64,000 bases of DNA from Mycolicibacterium frederiksbergense (GTDB taxonomy: Bacteria > Actinomycetota > Actinomycetes > Mycobacteriales > Mycobacteriaceae), in contig NZ_CP038799.1 of NCBI RefSeq assembly GCF_012223425.1, positions 372,001 through 436,000 on the forward strand, written 5' to 3'. This document shows, one piece after another, positions 17,550-26,119 of the stretch (positions within the stretch are counted from its first letter, which is position 1; each line of letters starts with the position of its first letter). The position numbers were made by a program, and so were the translations under genes. Below the pieces are notes generated by a model, which saw only the letters and a program-made list of their open reading frames with translations, had not been told where the DNA came from and searched no databases.

Positions 17550-18299
17550 ATGAGCGTGTCTGTCGCCGAAACCGCGTTTCGAGGACTCCCCGATAATGCG
17601 TCGGCGCAGTGGTGGGACAGGGACACCGACTGCACACTCGTGGTGTCCACACCCTGCGCCGAGCCCGAGCTCTGGGACGATTTCATCGAGGGCGCCATGC
17701 GCAGTTACGGCAAACATGGGGTGCAGCGCGCGATCGACCCGACCGCACTGGCCGACCCCGCCACCACGTCGCTGTTCCTCGCCGCGATCGACGACGCCGG
17801 CCGGGTGGTCGGCGGAGTTCGGGCCCAAGGCCCGTACGGTGGCGCCGACGAGAGCCATGCGGTGGTCGAATGGGCCGGACAGCCCGCACTCCCGCAGGTG
17901 CGCAAGATGATCGACGATCGCATGCCTTTCGGTGTCGTCGAGATCAAGACCGCTTGGACCGACGACGGGTTTGCGCGCAGCCGTGAGCTCACGCCCGTTC
18001 TGGCCCGTATGCCCCTGCACGCCACCCTCGTCCTCGGCGCCAAGTTCGCCATGGCCACCGCGGCGGCGCACGTACTCGATCGTTGGCAATCATCGGGCGG
18101 CGTGGTCGCCACCCGCATCCCGGCCACACCCTATCCCGACGAGCGCTACGCGACCAAGATGATGTGGTGGGATCAAGCCGAATTCACCAGAACGGCTGAC
18201 CCGCAACAAATTATCGCCATCCGGGCTGAAGCGCGCATGTTGCTGCCGCTGCTCGATGACGTCGTCGCGCCGGCCGGGATCGCCGAGGCCGGGGTGTGA
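17550..18299 (+). CDS. Conserved hypothetical protein, possibly acyltransferase-like, upstream of a GGDEF-EAL gene
   Basis: A 249-residue soluble protein I do not recognise with certainty. It is rich in Trp/Met patches ('SAQWWDRDTDC', 'TKMMWWDQAEF') and has 'AAIDDAGRVVGGVRAQGP', a beta-turn-beta-arginine pattern reminiscent of GNAT or FeeM-like N-acyltransferases. No catalytic signature is clear, so the functional hint is weak. There is no signal peptide or membrane span. ATG 17550 is used; GTG 17538 in the same frame is possible. It is followed 185 bases later by a cyclic-di-GMP enzyme on the same strand and preceded by an AT-rich region with dyads. Confidence 0.7.
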   Translation: MSVSVAETAFRGLPDNASAQWWDRDTDCTLVVSTPCAEPELWDDFIEGAMRSYGKHGVQRAIDPTALADPATTSLFLAAIDDAGRVVGGVRAQGPYGGADESHAVVEWAGQPALPQVRKMIDDRMPFGVVEIKTAWTDDGFARSRELTPVLARMPLHATLVLGAKFAMATAAAHVLDRWQSSGGVVATRIPATPYPDERYATKMMWWDQAEFTRTADPQQIIAIRAEARMLLPLLDDVVAPAGIAEAGV

Positions 18300-18484
18300 T
18301 CATCCGACCGGCGGGCACGCTGCCGTTCGGATCGTTCGATCAGATCGCGAAACGTCGGACTCATGGGATGGCACGAATCATCGGCGACGTCTGGAATACA
18401 CTTTTCGCAGGCTGTCCGGACGCCCGCCGGCGCCCGTGCGTCGCCACGCGGCACCGTCAGGTGTCTCCACACAGAGAGGTCTAG

Positions 18485-20278
18485 GTGCCCCGCAGCCTCG
18501 AACTCGTCGTCACCGCGGTCGCCACTCGCCTGATCGCTGTGGACGCCGCCACTGCGACCGGCGTCAGCCAGCAGGTGCTGGCCGAACTGGTCACATACTT
18601 CGATGTCGATTTCAGTTTCCTGCGGCACCACGACCACGGCATCCACGCGACTCGACTCATCGCCGAGTGGCCTCCCCGCAACCAGGAGGTTCGGCCCGAC
18701 CCGCTTGCGCTGGTCTACTTCGCCGATGCCGAACCGGTTTTCGCGCTGGCCGAACATCTCAAGGAGCCCGTGGTCTTCCGGCCCGACGCAGCGACGACGA
18801 CGGCCTGTGTGCCGCTGCTGTCCGGTGATGTCACGACCGGGGTGATCGGCTTCGCCAAGACCGGCGATCGGGAGTGGACCGCCGAGGAACTCAATGCGCT
18901 GGCGGCCATCGCGTCACTGTTCGCTCAGGTGCAAGCCCGGGTGTACGCCGAAGAGCGACTGCGGTTCCTGGCCGAGCACGATGACCTCACCGGGCTGCAC
19001 AACCGCCGAGCGCTGATGGCCCATCTGGATGACCGGCTCGAGCCGGGACGACCCGGCCCGGTCACCGCGCTGTTCTTCGACCTGGACCGGCTCAAGGCCA
19101 TCAACGACTACCTCGGCCACTCGGCGGGAGACCGTTTCATCAGGGTGCTCGCCGAACGGCTCGCGCTGGCCTCGGGACCCAGCATGATCGCCCGCCTCGG
19201 CGGCGATGAATTCGTGGTGGTCCCCGCCTCCCCCACCGACGGCGCCGCGGCCGAGGAACTCGCCCACCGGTTACAGGCCGTGCTGTCCAGGCGGGTTCCC
19301 ATCGACGGCGAGATGGTGACCCGCACGGTCAGCATCGGTGTCGCGCTGGGCATACCCGGGCAGGACACCACCTCGGATCTGCTCCGGCACGCCGACCAGG
19401 CCGTGCTCACGGCGAAAGGTACCGGCGGCAACCAGGTGACCGTCTACTCCAACGCGATATCGCTGGAGAGCGAGTTCCGCAACGACATCGAGCTACACCT
19501 GCAGAGCGTGATCGAGACCGGGTCGCTGTTTCTGCGCTACCTGCCCGAGGTCGATATGCGCACCGGCAAGATCCTGGCGACCGAGGCGCTGGTCCGTTGG
19601 CAGCATCCCACCCGCGGCCTGCTCGCCCCGGACTCGTTCATCGGCGTCGCCGAATCCATCAATCTCGCAGGCGAGCTGGGCCGCTGGGTGATGCGCACGG
19701 CGTGCGCGGACTTCGCCGGCTGGCGGGCCAACGGCTTCGGGCTGGACGCCGTGCTGCGGGTCAACGTGTCACCGGTGCAGCTCGTCGCGGACGGGTTCGC
19801 CGAATCGGTGGCCGCGATCGTCAGCGAGTTCGGGCTCCCCCGGGGTTCGGTATGCCTGGAAATCACCGAAAGCATTGTGGTGCAGGACATCGACGTCACC
19901 CGGATCACGCTGGCCAAGCTGCATGAGGTCGGCGTGCAGGTCGCCATCGATGACTTCGGCACCGGTTACAGCGTGCTGTCGTTGCTGAAGTCGCTCCCGG
20001 TGGACGCACTCAAGATCGACAAGAGCTTCGTGCGCGATCTGGGCGCCGACCCGGGCGATCTGGCCATCGTGCGGGCGATCATCGCGCTGGCCGAGGCCTT
20101 CGGTCTGCAGTTGGTGGCCGAGGGCGTGGAGACCGAAACCGCAGCGATCACGCTGTTGCGGCACGGCTGTCACCGCGCCCAGGGGTTCCTGCTGTCACGC
20201 CCGATCGCCAGCGACCAGATGGAAGCGCTGCTGCGCCGAGGCCGGGTGTCGGTCGATTTCTCGGCCGGGCTGCCTTAG
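18485..20278 (+). CDS. Bifunctional cyclic-di-GMP synthase/phosphodiesterase (GAF-like, GGDEF, EAL; Rv1354c/DcpA-like)
   Basis: A 597-residue cytoplasmic protein with an N-terminal GAF-like sensor (about residues 15-160), GGDEF domain with intact 'RLGGDEF' (about 237-243) and EAL domain with 'TEALVRW' (about 366), 'VNVSP', 'EITES', 'DDFGTGYS', 'KIDKSFV', 'AEGVETE' and 'AQGF'. All residues for synthesis and hydrolysis are visible; no RxxD inhibitory site precedes GGDEF. Domain order and length (623 in Rv1354c) match the M. tuberculosis Rv1354c and M. smegmatis DcpA type. GTG 18485 follows GAGAGG. The stop overlaps the convergent flavoprotein gene by 4 bases. Confidence 0.9.
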   Translation: MPRSLELVVTAVATRLIAVDAATATGVSQQVLAELVTYFDVDFSFLRHHDHGIHATRLIAEWPPRNQEVRPDPLALVYFADAEPVFALAEHLKEPVVFRPDAATTTACVPLLSGDVTTGVIGFAKTGDREWTAEELNALAAIASLFAQVQARVYAEERLRFLAEHDDLTGLHNRRALMAHLDDRLEPGRPGPVTALFFDLDRLKAINDYLGHSAGDRFIRVLAERLALASGPSMIARLGGDEFVVVPASPTDGAAAEELAHRLQAVLSRRVPIDGEMVTRTVSIGVALGIPGQDTTSDLLRHADQAVLTAKGTGGNQVTVYSNAISLESEFRNDIELHLQSVIETGSLFLRYLPEVDMRTGKILATEALVRWQHPTRGLLAPDSFIGVAESINLAGELGRWVMRTACADFAGWRANGFGLDAVLRVNVSPVQLVADGFAESVAAIVSEFGLPRGSVCLEITESIVVQDIDVTRITLAKLHEVGVQVAIDDFGTGYSVLSLLKSLPVDALKIDKSFVRDLGADPGDLAIVRAIIALAEAFGLQLVAEGVETETAAITLLRHGCHRAQGFLLSRPIASDQMEALLRRGRVSVDFSAGLP

Positions 20279-21057
20279 CCGGAAGTCGACTCGGCTGGCG
20301 CCGGCACATCGACCGTACCGAGCACCTCGACTCTTCCGAACCGGCTGGCCGTCAACCCGACCAGCGCGATGCGACTGTCGCCATCGAGGATTCGGGTGTC
20401 CGGCGGGACCGGCCGTTGCGACGTCACCGCGATTCCGACGCGGGCCCGCACCGCCCAGGGCCCATCGGCAGAGTCGACCACCACACCCACGATCCGGCCC
20501 TCCTCGAACACGATGCGCTGCAGCGGATGGTCGCCGAGCACCTCGATATCCCGCTCGGCCACCAGTGCGTCCAGTCGCTCGGTGAAGGTCGCCGCGGTTG
20601 GCGGCGACTCGTCGAGCGCGGCCACCTGGAACGACGTTCCGTCCGTCGCCCGCATGGTGGTGGTGGGCCAGTGGTCCACCCGGGTGAAGAGCACGCCGTA
20701 CGGCGACGCGATACAGCCCGCGGCCCAGGCGCCGAGCCGTGCCCCGACGAAGGTCTCGACATGCGCACGACGGGAGGTGTCGACCTGGACCTCGTGCAGG
20801 GCGCGGATCTGCAGCGCGGCGGGATTCCCTGGCAGCGCCGCCGTCGGGAGCTCCTCGGCGAGCGCATCGAAGAACGCCATGGTCTCGTCGTCGGCGACGA
20901 CGGGCAGCCAACCCCGGGGGTCGTCGGTGTGCGGCGCCGTGGCCGCACCCGGCAGCGCGACGAACACGTCGAGCCCGGCATCCACTGCGGCGACCGCACA
21001 TGCCAGCCCTGCGGGCCCGGCGCCCACCGACACCACGTCGACAATCTCGTCCCACAT
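20275..21057 (-). CDS. Short FAD-binding protein (flavoprotein oxidoreductase-like)
   Basis: A 260-residue protein with an N-terminal dinucleotide-binding fold 'VVSVGAGPAGLACAVAAVDAG' region (residues about 7-27, GxGxxG at 12-17) and a later 'LVAERDIEVLGDHPLQRIVFEEGRIVGVVV' strand pattern (about 165-195), typical of FAD-dependent fumarate-reductase/ketosteroid-dehydrogenase-like proteins. It is much shorter than those enzymes (about 500-570 residues) and seems to lack the substrate domain, so it is either a minimal family or a decayed oxidoreductase. ATG 21057. It converges with the GGDEF-EAL gene and is preceded by a 366-base intergenic stretch. Confidence 0.7.
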   Translation of the reverse strand: MWDEIVDVVSVGAGPAGLACAVAAVDAGLDVFVALPGAATAPHTDDPRGWLPVVADDETMAFFDALAEELPTAALPGNPAALQIRALHEVQVDTSRRAHVETFVGARLGAWAAGCIASPYGVLFTRVDHWPTTTMRATDGTSFQVAALDESPPTAATFTERLDALVAERDIEVLGDHPLQRIVFEEGRIVGVVVDSADGPWAVRARVGIAVTSQRPVPPDTRILDGDSRIALVGLTASRFGRVEVLGTVDVPAPAESTSG

Positions 21058-21302
21058 ACTCCGTTATCAACCTTTTGATAGCTGTGTGATCATTGCGGCA
21101 CGCCGCAAGTCTTCTAGGGCAAACGACGCCCGCACCGTAGATAGCCCCTTCACATGGTGCGATACGCGCCGAAGGCGGCATGTAGCACGATGCACGCAGT
21201 CCACGCAGCAACTCGTTCACGTTTGCTGGCGCGGACCGGGCAACATCCCACCCTATCACCCACAAATGCGCCTCGACCTGCGACGACGGCGGGGCGACGC
21301 AA

Positions 21303-21325
21303 GCCTGACCCACCCTAGGTCAGGC
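21303..21325. promoter_or_regulatory. 8-bp stem-loop in the divergent intergenic region
   Basis: GCCTGACC (21303-21310) and GGTCAGGC (21318-21325) are perfect arms around a 7-base loop. No T-run follows on either strand, and both neighbouring genes point away, so operator or attenuator is more likely than terminator. Confidence 0.45.
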
Positions 21326-21386
21326 GCCGCACCGCCGGTCGCCGTCCGGGGATTTCACAACCGGCCACCCACCTGCTACTTATATA

Positions 21387-21397
21387 TCTAAGTTAGA
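21387..21397. promoter_or_regulatory. Small palindrome in the promoter of the acyl-CoA dehydrogenase pair
   Basis: TCTAA-G-TTAGA, a perfect 11-bp palindrome 26 bases upstream of the ATG at 21424, within an AT-rich stretch. Position suits an operator near the transcription start. Confidence 0.4.
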
Positions 21398-21423
21398 CAG
21401 CAGACGGAGAGGGTTGGACACTC

Positions 21424-22654
21424 ATGGACCTGAGCTGGTCGGACGCGGACACGGCGTTCCGCGACGAGGTACGACAGTTCCTCGCGGACAAGATGACGCC
21501 GGAGATCCAGCGGGCCGGACGCCTGATGACCAGCGTGTACAGCGACCATGAGGCGAGCCTGGCCTGGCAGGCGATCCTGCACGAACGGGGCTGGGCCGCG
21601 CCGGCATGGCCGGTCGAGTACGGGGGCTGCGACTGGACCCTGACCCAGCACTACATCTTCAGCCGGGAGTGCCAGCTGGCTGGGGCGCCCACCCTGTCCC
21701 CGATGGGTATCCGGATGGTCGCGCACGCGATCGTCAAGTTCGGCACGGCGGAACAGAAGGATTTCTACCTCCCCCGCATCCTCACCGGCGAGGTCTTCTT
21801 CTGCCAGGGCTACTCCGAGCCCGAAGCCGGATCCGACCTGGCCGCGCTGACCATGGCCGCCGTCGACGACGGGGACGATCTGGTGTGCACCGGCAGCAAG
21901 ATCTGGACCACCCATGCCACCGAGGCCAACTGGATGTTCGCCCTGGTGCGCACCACTCGCACCGGCAAGAAACAGCAGGGCATCACCTTCGTGCTGATCG
22001 ACATGACCACCCCGGGATCGAGATCCGGCCCTGGTGATGACCTCCGGGGAGGAGGTCCAGAGCCAGGTGTTCTTCGACGAGGTGCGCGTCCCCAAGACCA
22101 ATGTGATCGGGGCCATCGACGACGGATGGACGGTGGCCAAGTATCTGCTGGAGTTCGAGCGTGGCGGCGGCGCGACCGCCCCGGCCCTGCAGGTGATGGC
22201 CGAGAACATCGCCACCGTGGCCGCCGAGCAGCCCGGTCCCGCCGGCGACATGCTGATCGACGACCCCGCGTTCTCCCGGAAACTGGCCGATGCCCGAATC
22301 CGCACCGAGGTGCTGGAGATCCTGGAGTACCGGGTACTGGCGGCGCTGGCCGGCGGCGGACATCCCGGCGCGGCCTCGTCGATGCTGAAGGTGATTTCCA
22401 CCGAGCTGAGCCAGACACTCACCGAACTCGCCATGGAAGCGGCCGGACCGCGCGGGCGCGCCTACCAGCCGCACGCCGCATGTCCCGGCGGGCCGATCGC
22501 CGATTTCGTGCCGCCGGCCGACGGGTACGTCGCCGGCGAGCCGTGGCAGGCCGTCGCACCGCTGCGCTACTTCAACGACCGCGCCGGCTCGATCTACGCC
22601 GGCAGCAACGAGATTCAACGCAACATCCTCGCCAAAGCAGAGTTGGGACTGTAA
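21424..22654 (+). pseudogene. Acyl-CoA dehydrogenase, reading frame broken near its middle
   Basis: The first part (21424-22014) is a good acyl-CoA dehydrogenase N-terminal half ending '..VLIDMTTPG'. The C-terminal half continues in another frame from about 22034 ('MTSGEEVQSQVFFDEVRVPKTN') to a TAA at 22652, with 'YAGSNEIQRN' at the end. The conserved linker '-IEIRP-' is found in the third frame between them (22017-22031). Two missing bases about 15 bp apart, in CCCGGG and CGGCCC runs, would restore one protein of about 410 residues. This could be natural decay or two sequencing errors in G/C homopolymers. It forms a pair with the next dehydrogenase, its ATG touching this stop. Confidence 0.7.
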
Positions 22655-23770
22655 ATGGACTTCACACTTTCCGACGAGCAGCAACTGCTGCGTGAGGGAC
22701 TCGGCAAGTTCCTGTCCACCCGCTACGGCCTGGAATCCAGCCGGGCGGCGGCCAAACTGGGCCCGGGCTGGCAGCCCGAGATCTGGCGCGCCTTCGCCGA
22801 GGACCTCGGTATCCTGGGCGCCGCGCTGCCCGAGCGGGTCGGCGGAATCGGCGGGGGCCCAACCGAAATCATGGTGATCGCCGAGGCACTGGGCCACGCG
22901 CTGGTCATCGAGCCCTACGTCGACACCGTCGTGGTTGCCGGCGGGCTGCTGCAGCGGGCCCAGAGTCCGGCCGCCGACGCCCTGCTGGAGAAGATCGCGG
23001 CAGGCGAGGCCATCGTCGCGCTCGCGGCGACCGAGGCGCAGTCCGGTGACCGCTGGCAGGACGTCGCCACCGCGGCGCGCGCCGACGGCGCGGCCTGGGT
23101 GCTCGACGGCACCAAGATCGCGGTGCTCAACGCACCGCTGGCCACGCACCTGTTGGTCACCGCAACCACCCCGGCGGGACTGTCGTTGTTCCTGATCGAC
23201 CTGGCCGACGCCCCCGAGGGACTGACGCTGCACGCCTACCGCACCGTCGATGACCGGCGTGCCGCCGATGTGGAGCTGTCCGGCGTCCGCGCCGTCCTGC
23301 TCGGCGCCGACGGTGCGGCCTGGGAATCGGTGTCGCGGGCCCGCGATGAGGGGGCCGCCGCAGTGGCCGCCGAGGCCGTCGGGAACATGCGAAAGGTGTT
23401 GGCCGACACCGTGGAATACTGCAAGCAACGCCAGCAGTTCGGCACGCCGATCGGCGCCTTCCAGGCGTTGCAGCACCGCATGGTGGACATGCACATGGAG
23501 CTCGAGCAGTCGGTGGCCGCCGTCTACCTGGCCGTGCTGAACCTCGAAGCCGATCCGCCACAGCGCGCCCGCGCGGTATCTGCCGCCAAAGCCACCATCG
23601 GACGGGCCGCACGATTCATCGGCCAGAACGCCGTGCAACTACACGGCGGCATGGGCATGACCGAGGAATTGGCCATCGGGCACTATTTCAAGCGCCTGAC
23701 CGCCGTCCAGTACGAATTCGGAACCACCGACCACCATGTCGCGCGGTACGCGCAGCTGACCCGGCCGTAA
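22655..23770 (+). CDS. Acyl-CoA dehydrogenase, short partner subunit type
   Basis: A 371-residue acyl-CoA dehydrogenase whose ATG directly follows the stop of the preceding dehydrogenase. 'CKQRQQFGTPIGAFQALQH' and 'QLHGGMGMTEELAIGHYFKR' are typical C-terminal domain segments, but the usual catalytic-Glu motif 'EGTSEIQ' is replaced by 'YEFGTTDHHVARY'. Adjacent FadE pairs in steroid-degrading actinobacteria (for example FadE26-FadE27) form alpha2beta2 enzymes in which only one subunit is catalytic. The gene order, shorter length and missing Glu suggest this is the non-catalytic partner. If the first gene is truly broken, the pair may be inactive. Confidence 0.85.
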   Translation: MDFTLSDEQQLLREGLGKFLSTRYGLESSRAAAKLGPGWQPEIWRAFAEDLGILGAALPERVGGIGGGPTEIMVIAEALGHALVIEPYVDTVVVAGGLLQRAQSPAADALLEKIAAGEAIVALAATEAQSGDRWQDVATAARADGAAWVLDGTKIAVLNAPLATHLLVTATTPAGLSLFLIDLADAPEGLTLHAYRTVDDRRAADVELSGVRAVLLGADGAAWESVSRARDEGAAAVAAEAVGNMRKVLADTVEYCKQRQQFGTPIGAFQALQHRMVDMHMELEQSVAAVYLAVLNLEADPPQRARAVSAAKATIGRAARFIGQNAVQLHGGMGMTEELAIGHYFKRLTAVQYEFGTTDHHVARYAQLTRP

Positions 23771-23773
23771 CCG

Positions 23774-24058
23774 TCATTCGGTGCGCGACCGGTACTCCCA
23801 GCTCGCGCCCGCGGTCAGGGTGCCCGGTTCGAGTTCGGTGCGGCCCGCGTCGCGGATGTGCACGGTCTGGTCCAGAATCTCGTCGGGCTTTCCCCCGATG
23901 ACGATCACCGGATGGTCGTATTCGATGCCGTAGAGCTTCAGTGCCGCGTGCACCGCGTGCGCGGCGGCCTTGCCGCGGGACATCTTGGCGTTCGAATTGA
24001 CCCTGATGACGAGCCGTCGTTCCGCGCCCGCCGTCTCGTCGCTGCCGCTGACATCCAT
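23774..24058 (-). CDS. Small peptidyl-tRNA hydrolase PTH2-like protein
   Basis: A 94-residue protein. 'LVIRVNSNAKMSRGKAAAHAVHAA' region (residues about 14-37) matches the PTH2 N-terminal strand and 'KMSKGKIAAQ.AHA' helix, with the conserved Lys and His, and 'HIRDAGRTELEPGTLTAGA' (about 67-85) matches the PTH2 'RDAGRTQ..PGT.T' signature. It is about 20-25 residues shorter than standard PTH2 (about 115-120), the loss being in the middle. It may hydrolyse peptidyl-tRNA or be a derived binding protein. ATG 24058 is used; upstream codons look non-coding. It converges with the dehydrogenase pair. Confidence 0.7.
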   Translation of the reverse strand: MDVSGSDETAGAERRLVIRVNSNAKMSRGKAAAHAVHAALKLYGIEYDHPVIVIGGKPDEILDQTVHIRDAGRTELEPGTLTAGASWEYRSRTE

Positions 24059-24143
24059 GGCCCAGAGTGTAGGGACGACCGTCACCCAACCGCCGCAGGC
24101 TCTGCCACAACCTGTGACACACCCGCGGTACGCTGAAATTCCT

Positions 24144-24380
24144 ATGGGGATCTCGGCGCTGTCGGTGGCCGCCTACCTACTGGTGGGCGGATTCTGCGGT
24201 GCCTGGTTCTGGCGGGTCATCCGGTCCACCGGCCACCGCGCCAACATCGCCCTGATCATCGTCAGCGCCGTCTTCGGCCTACTCTGGCCCGTCATGATGC
24301 CCGGCGTCACGGTCTACCGGTGGATGCTGCCGCGTCCCATCGAATTCCGCGAGGACGCCACCGCGCCCGCCTCACGCTAG
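24144..24380 (+). CDS. Small two-helix membrane protein, unknown function
   Basis: A 78-residue protein with two hydrophobic segments (about residues 4-23 and 34-52) separated by a basic loop 'RVIRSTGHR', so a hairpin membrane protein with a positive cytoplasmic loop is likely. The C-terminal tail 'RPIEFREDATAP' is polar. No family recognised. ATG 24144 is the first start after upstream non-coding sequence. Its stop overlaps the convergent reductase gene by 4 bases. Confidence 0.65.
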   Translation: MGISALSVAAYLLVGGFCGAWFWRVIRSTGHRANIALIIVSAVFGLLWPVMMPGVTVYRWMLPRPIEFREDATAPASR

Positions 24381-25942
24381 GGTGCACCCAAAGCAGCGGT
24401 GCGCATCTCGGGTATCCCGATGAACTTCACCCGCGGGCGCGACAACGAGGTGCCGCGCTCCCGTTCGGCGGCGTCGATCGCCCGCCAACCCGACCAGTCG
24501 ATGGCCCGTACTCCCCTGTCCTCCAAGAGATTCCGCAGCTCGTCCGGCTCGGCGACAGGACGGCGCAGCACACCGTCGAGGTGGTCACGCCACAATTCGG
24601 CGACGGTCTCCTCCGCGCAGGTCCGGTTGGTGCCGATCACCCCGCGCGGCCCACGTTTGATCCAGCCCGTCACATAGCTGCCGGGCGCCCCGTCGACGCG
24701 GCCCCCGACATTGGGCACGACGCCGGTCGCCTCGTCGAACGGCAGGCCGTCGACGGGAGCACCCCGGTACCCGATGGAGCGCAGCACCAGGCCGGTGGAA
24801 AGTTCACCGTCGCTCACCCGCAGCGCATGCACCTTCTCGTCGCCGACGACCTCCACCGGGCTGCTCATGAAACGGAACACGATCCGCTTGTTCCCCGGAG
24901 TGGCCGGCCGCTGCGCGTACTCGCGGGCGATCTCCAGTTTCAGGGTGGCCCACAGGTCGGTGTCATCGACCGGGTCCTCCAGCGGTCCGTCGATGATCAC
25001 GTCGACACCGTCGAGGTGGCCCAGCGCCAGGAACTCGCCCACCGAGAAGGCCGCGTCGGCGACACCTCGGCGGCCCAGGATCACCACCTCACGAATTCTG
25101 TTGTCACGCAGCGCATCCAGTGCGTGCTCGGCGATATCGGTCACGCCGAGCGCCTGCTGATCCATCAGCAACACCCGGGCGACATCGAGGGCCACGTTGC
25201 CGTTGCCGACGATCACCGCTCGCTCGGTGCCCAGATCGAACGTGCGGTTCCCGTGATCGGGATGCCCGTTGTACCAGCCGACGAAGTCCGCGGCCGGATG
25301 ACTGCCCCGCAGATCCTCTCCCGGGACGCCGAGTTCGCGGCTGGTCGCCGCGCCGACCGCGTAGATCACCGCATGATGGTGTGTGAGCAGGTCCTCGTGA
25401 GTGAGGTCACGGCCGATCTCGACACCGAGGTGGCAGCCGAAGCGCGGGTTGGCGAAGACGCGCTCGAAGATGCCGACCACCGCTTTGGTGTGCTGGTGAT
25501 CGGGGGCGACGCCGGCGCGGATCAGCCCGAACGGGGTGGGCAGCCGCTCGAACAGGTTCACCTGGACCCCGTCGATCGCGATCAGTTCCGCCGCGGCATA
25601 GCAAGCCGCCGGACCAGCACCCACCACGGCGACCCGCAGATCCCCGGGCGTGACCCCCTGGCGGGAGGCGGGTGGCGCGGAGGTGTCCGGTTCCAGCGGA
25701 TGGCGCTCGAAGTAGGCGGCGTTGATGTCCTTGAAACGCTCCTGCCCGGCCGGCAGGTCCTCCTCGTAGTGGATCGCGCCGACGGGGCACTCGTCGAAGC
25801 AGGCTCCGCAGTCGATGCAGGATTCCGGGTCGATGTAGAGCATGTCCGCCGCGGACGCGCCCACCGGCCGGATGCAGTCGACCGGGCACACCGGCACGCA
25901 GCTGGCGTCCTTGCAGCAGTTCTGCGTGATCACATAGGCCAT
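24377..25942 (-). CDS. fprB: Ferredoxin-NADP reductase with N-terminal ferredoxin domain (FprB-like)
   Basis: A 521-residue fusion. Residues 1-65 are a bacterial ferredoxin ('CCKDASCVPVCPVDC' and 'CIDCGACFDECP'), able to bind two iron-sulfur clusters. From about residue 100 an adrenodoxin-reductase-like flavoprotein follows with FAD motif 'VVGAGPAA', 'RLPTPFGLIRAGVAPDH', NADPH motif 'VGNGNVALD', and C-terminal 'GWIKRGPRGVIGTNR'. Same architecture as M. tuberculosis FprB (Rv0886). It would pass electrons from NADPH to ferredoxins serving P450s, such as the one encoded at 31.2 kb, or ketosteroid-type oxygenases. An operator shared with the divergent TetR gene lies 43 bases upstream, so it appears to be inducible. 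Confidence 0.9.
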   Translation of the reverse strand: MAYVITQNCCKDASCVPVCPVDCIRPVGASAADMLYIDPESCIDCGACFDECPVGAIHYEEDLPAGQERFKDINAAYFERHPLEPDTSAPPASRQGVTPGDLRVAVVGAGPAACYAAAELIAIDGVQVNLFERLPTPFGLIRAGVAPDHQHTKAVVGIFERVFANPRFGCHLGVEIGRDLTHEDLLTHHHAVIYAVGAATSRELGVPGEDLRGSHPAADFVGWYNGHPDHGNRTFDLGTERAVIVGNGNVALDVARVLLMDQQALGVTDIAEHALDALRDNRIREVVILGRRGVADAAFSVGEFLALGHLDGVDVIIDGPLEDPVDDTDLWATLKLEIAREYAQRPATPGNKRIVFRFMSSPVEVVGDEKVHALRVSDGELSTGLVLRSIGYRGAPVDGLPFDEATGVVPNVGGRVDGAPGSYVTGWIKRGPRGVIGTNRTCAEETVAELWRDHLDGVLRRPVAEPDELRNLLEDRGVRAIDWSGWRAIDAAERERGTSLSRPRVKFIGIPEMRTAALGAP

Positions 25943-25984
25943 GACATCCCCCTCGGCTCGGCATCGGAACTCTTCCCAGAATAC

Positions 25985-25998
25985 TGGACACTTGTCCG
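25985..25998. promoter_or_regulatory. TetR-type operator of fprB (copy 1)
   Basis: TGGACA-CT-TGTCCG, an almost perfect dyad matching the second copy in front of the tetR gene in 11 of 12 arm positions. It lies 43-56 bases upstream of the fprB start, just upstream of a TATTCT sequence usable as a -10 on the minus strand, so binding would repress fprB. Confidence 0.7.
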
Positions 25999-26119
25999 AT
26001 TAGCCTAGGCGAGTGGGGGCGTTGTTCCACCTTCTCGCACCGCGGCCGGGGCCTTGCTGGCAGATAAGTGCTTGTAAATGGCGCCTTTGGAGCTGATGTT
26101 GCCAATCTTCGGCTACCGC

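Larger units (their letters stand above)
21058..21423. other. Intergenic region between divergent flavoprotein and acyl-CoA dehydrogenase genes
   Basis: 366 bases with no supportable gene. It holds a strong GC-rich stem-loop (21303-21325) and, nearer the dehydrogenase, an AT-rich run 'TATATATCTAAG' with a small palindrome (21387-21397), which looks like the promoter/operator of the plus-strand dehydrogenase pair. Confidence 0.6.
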
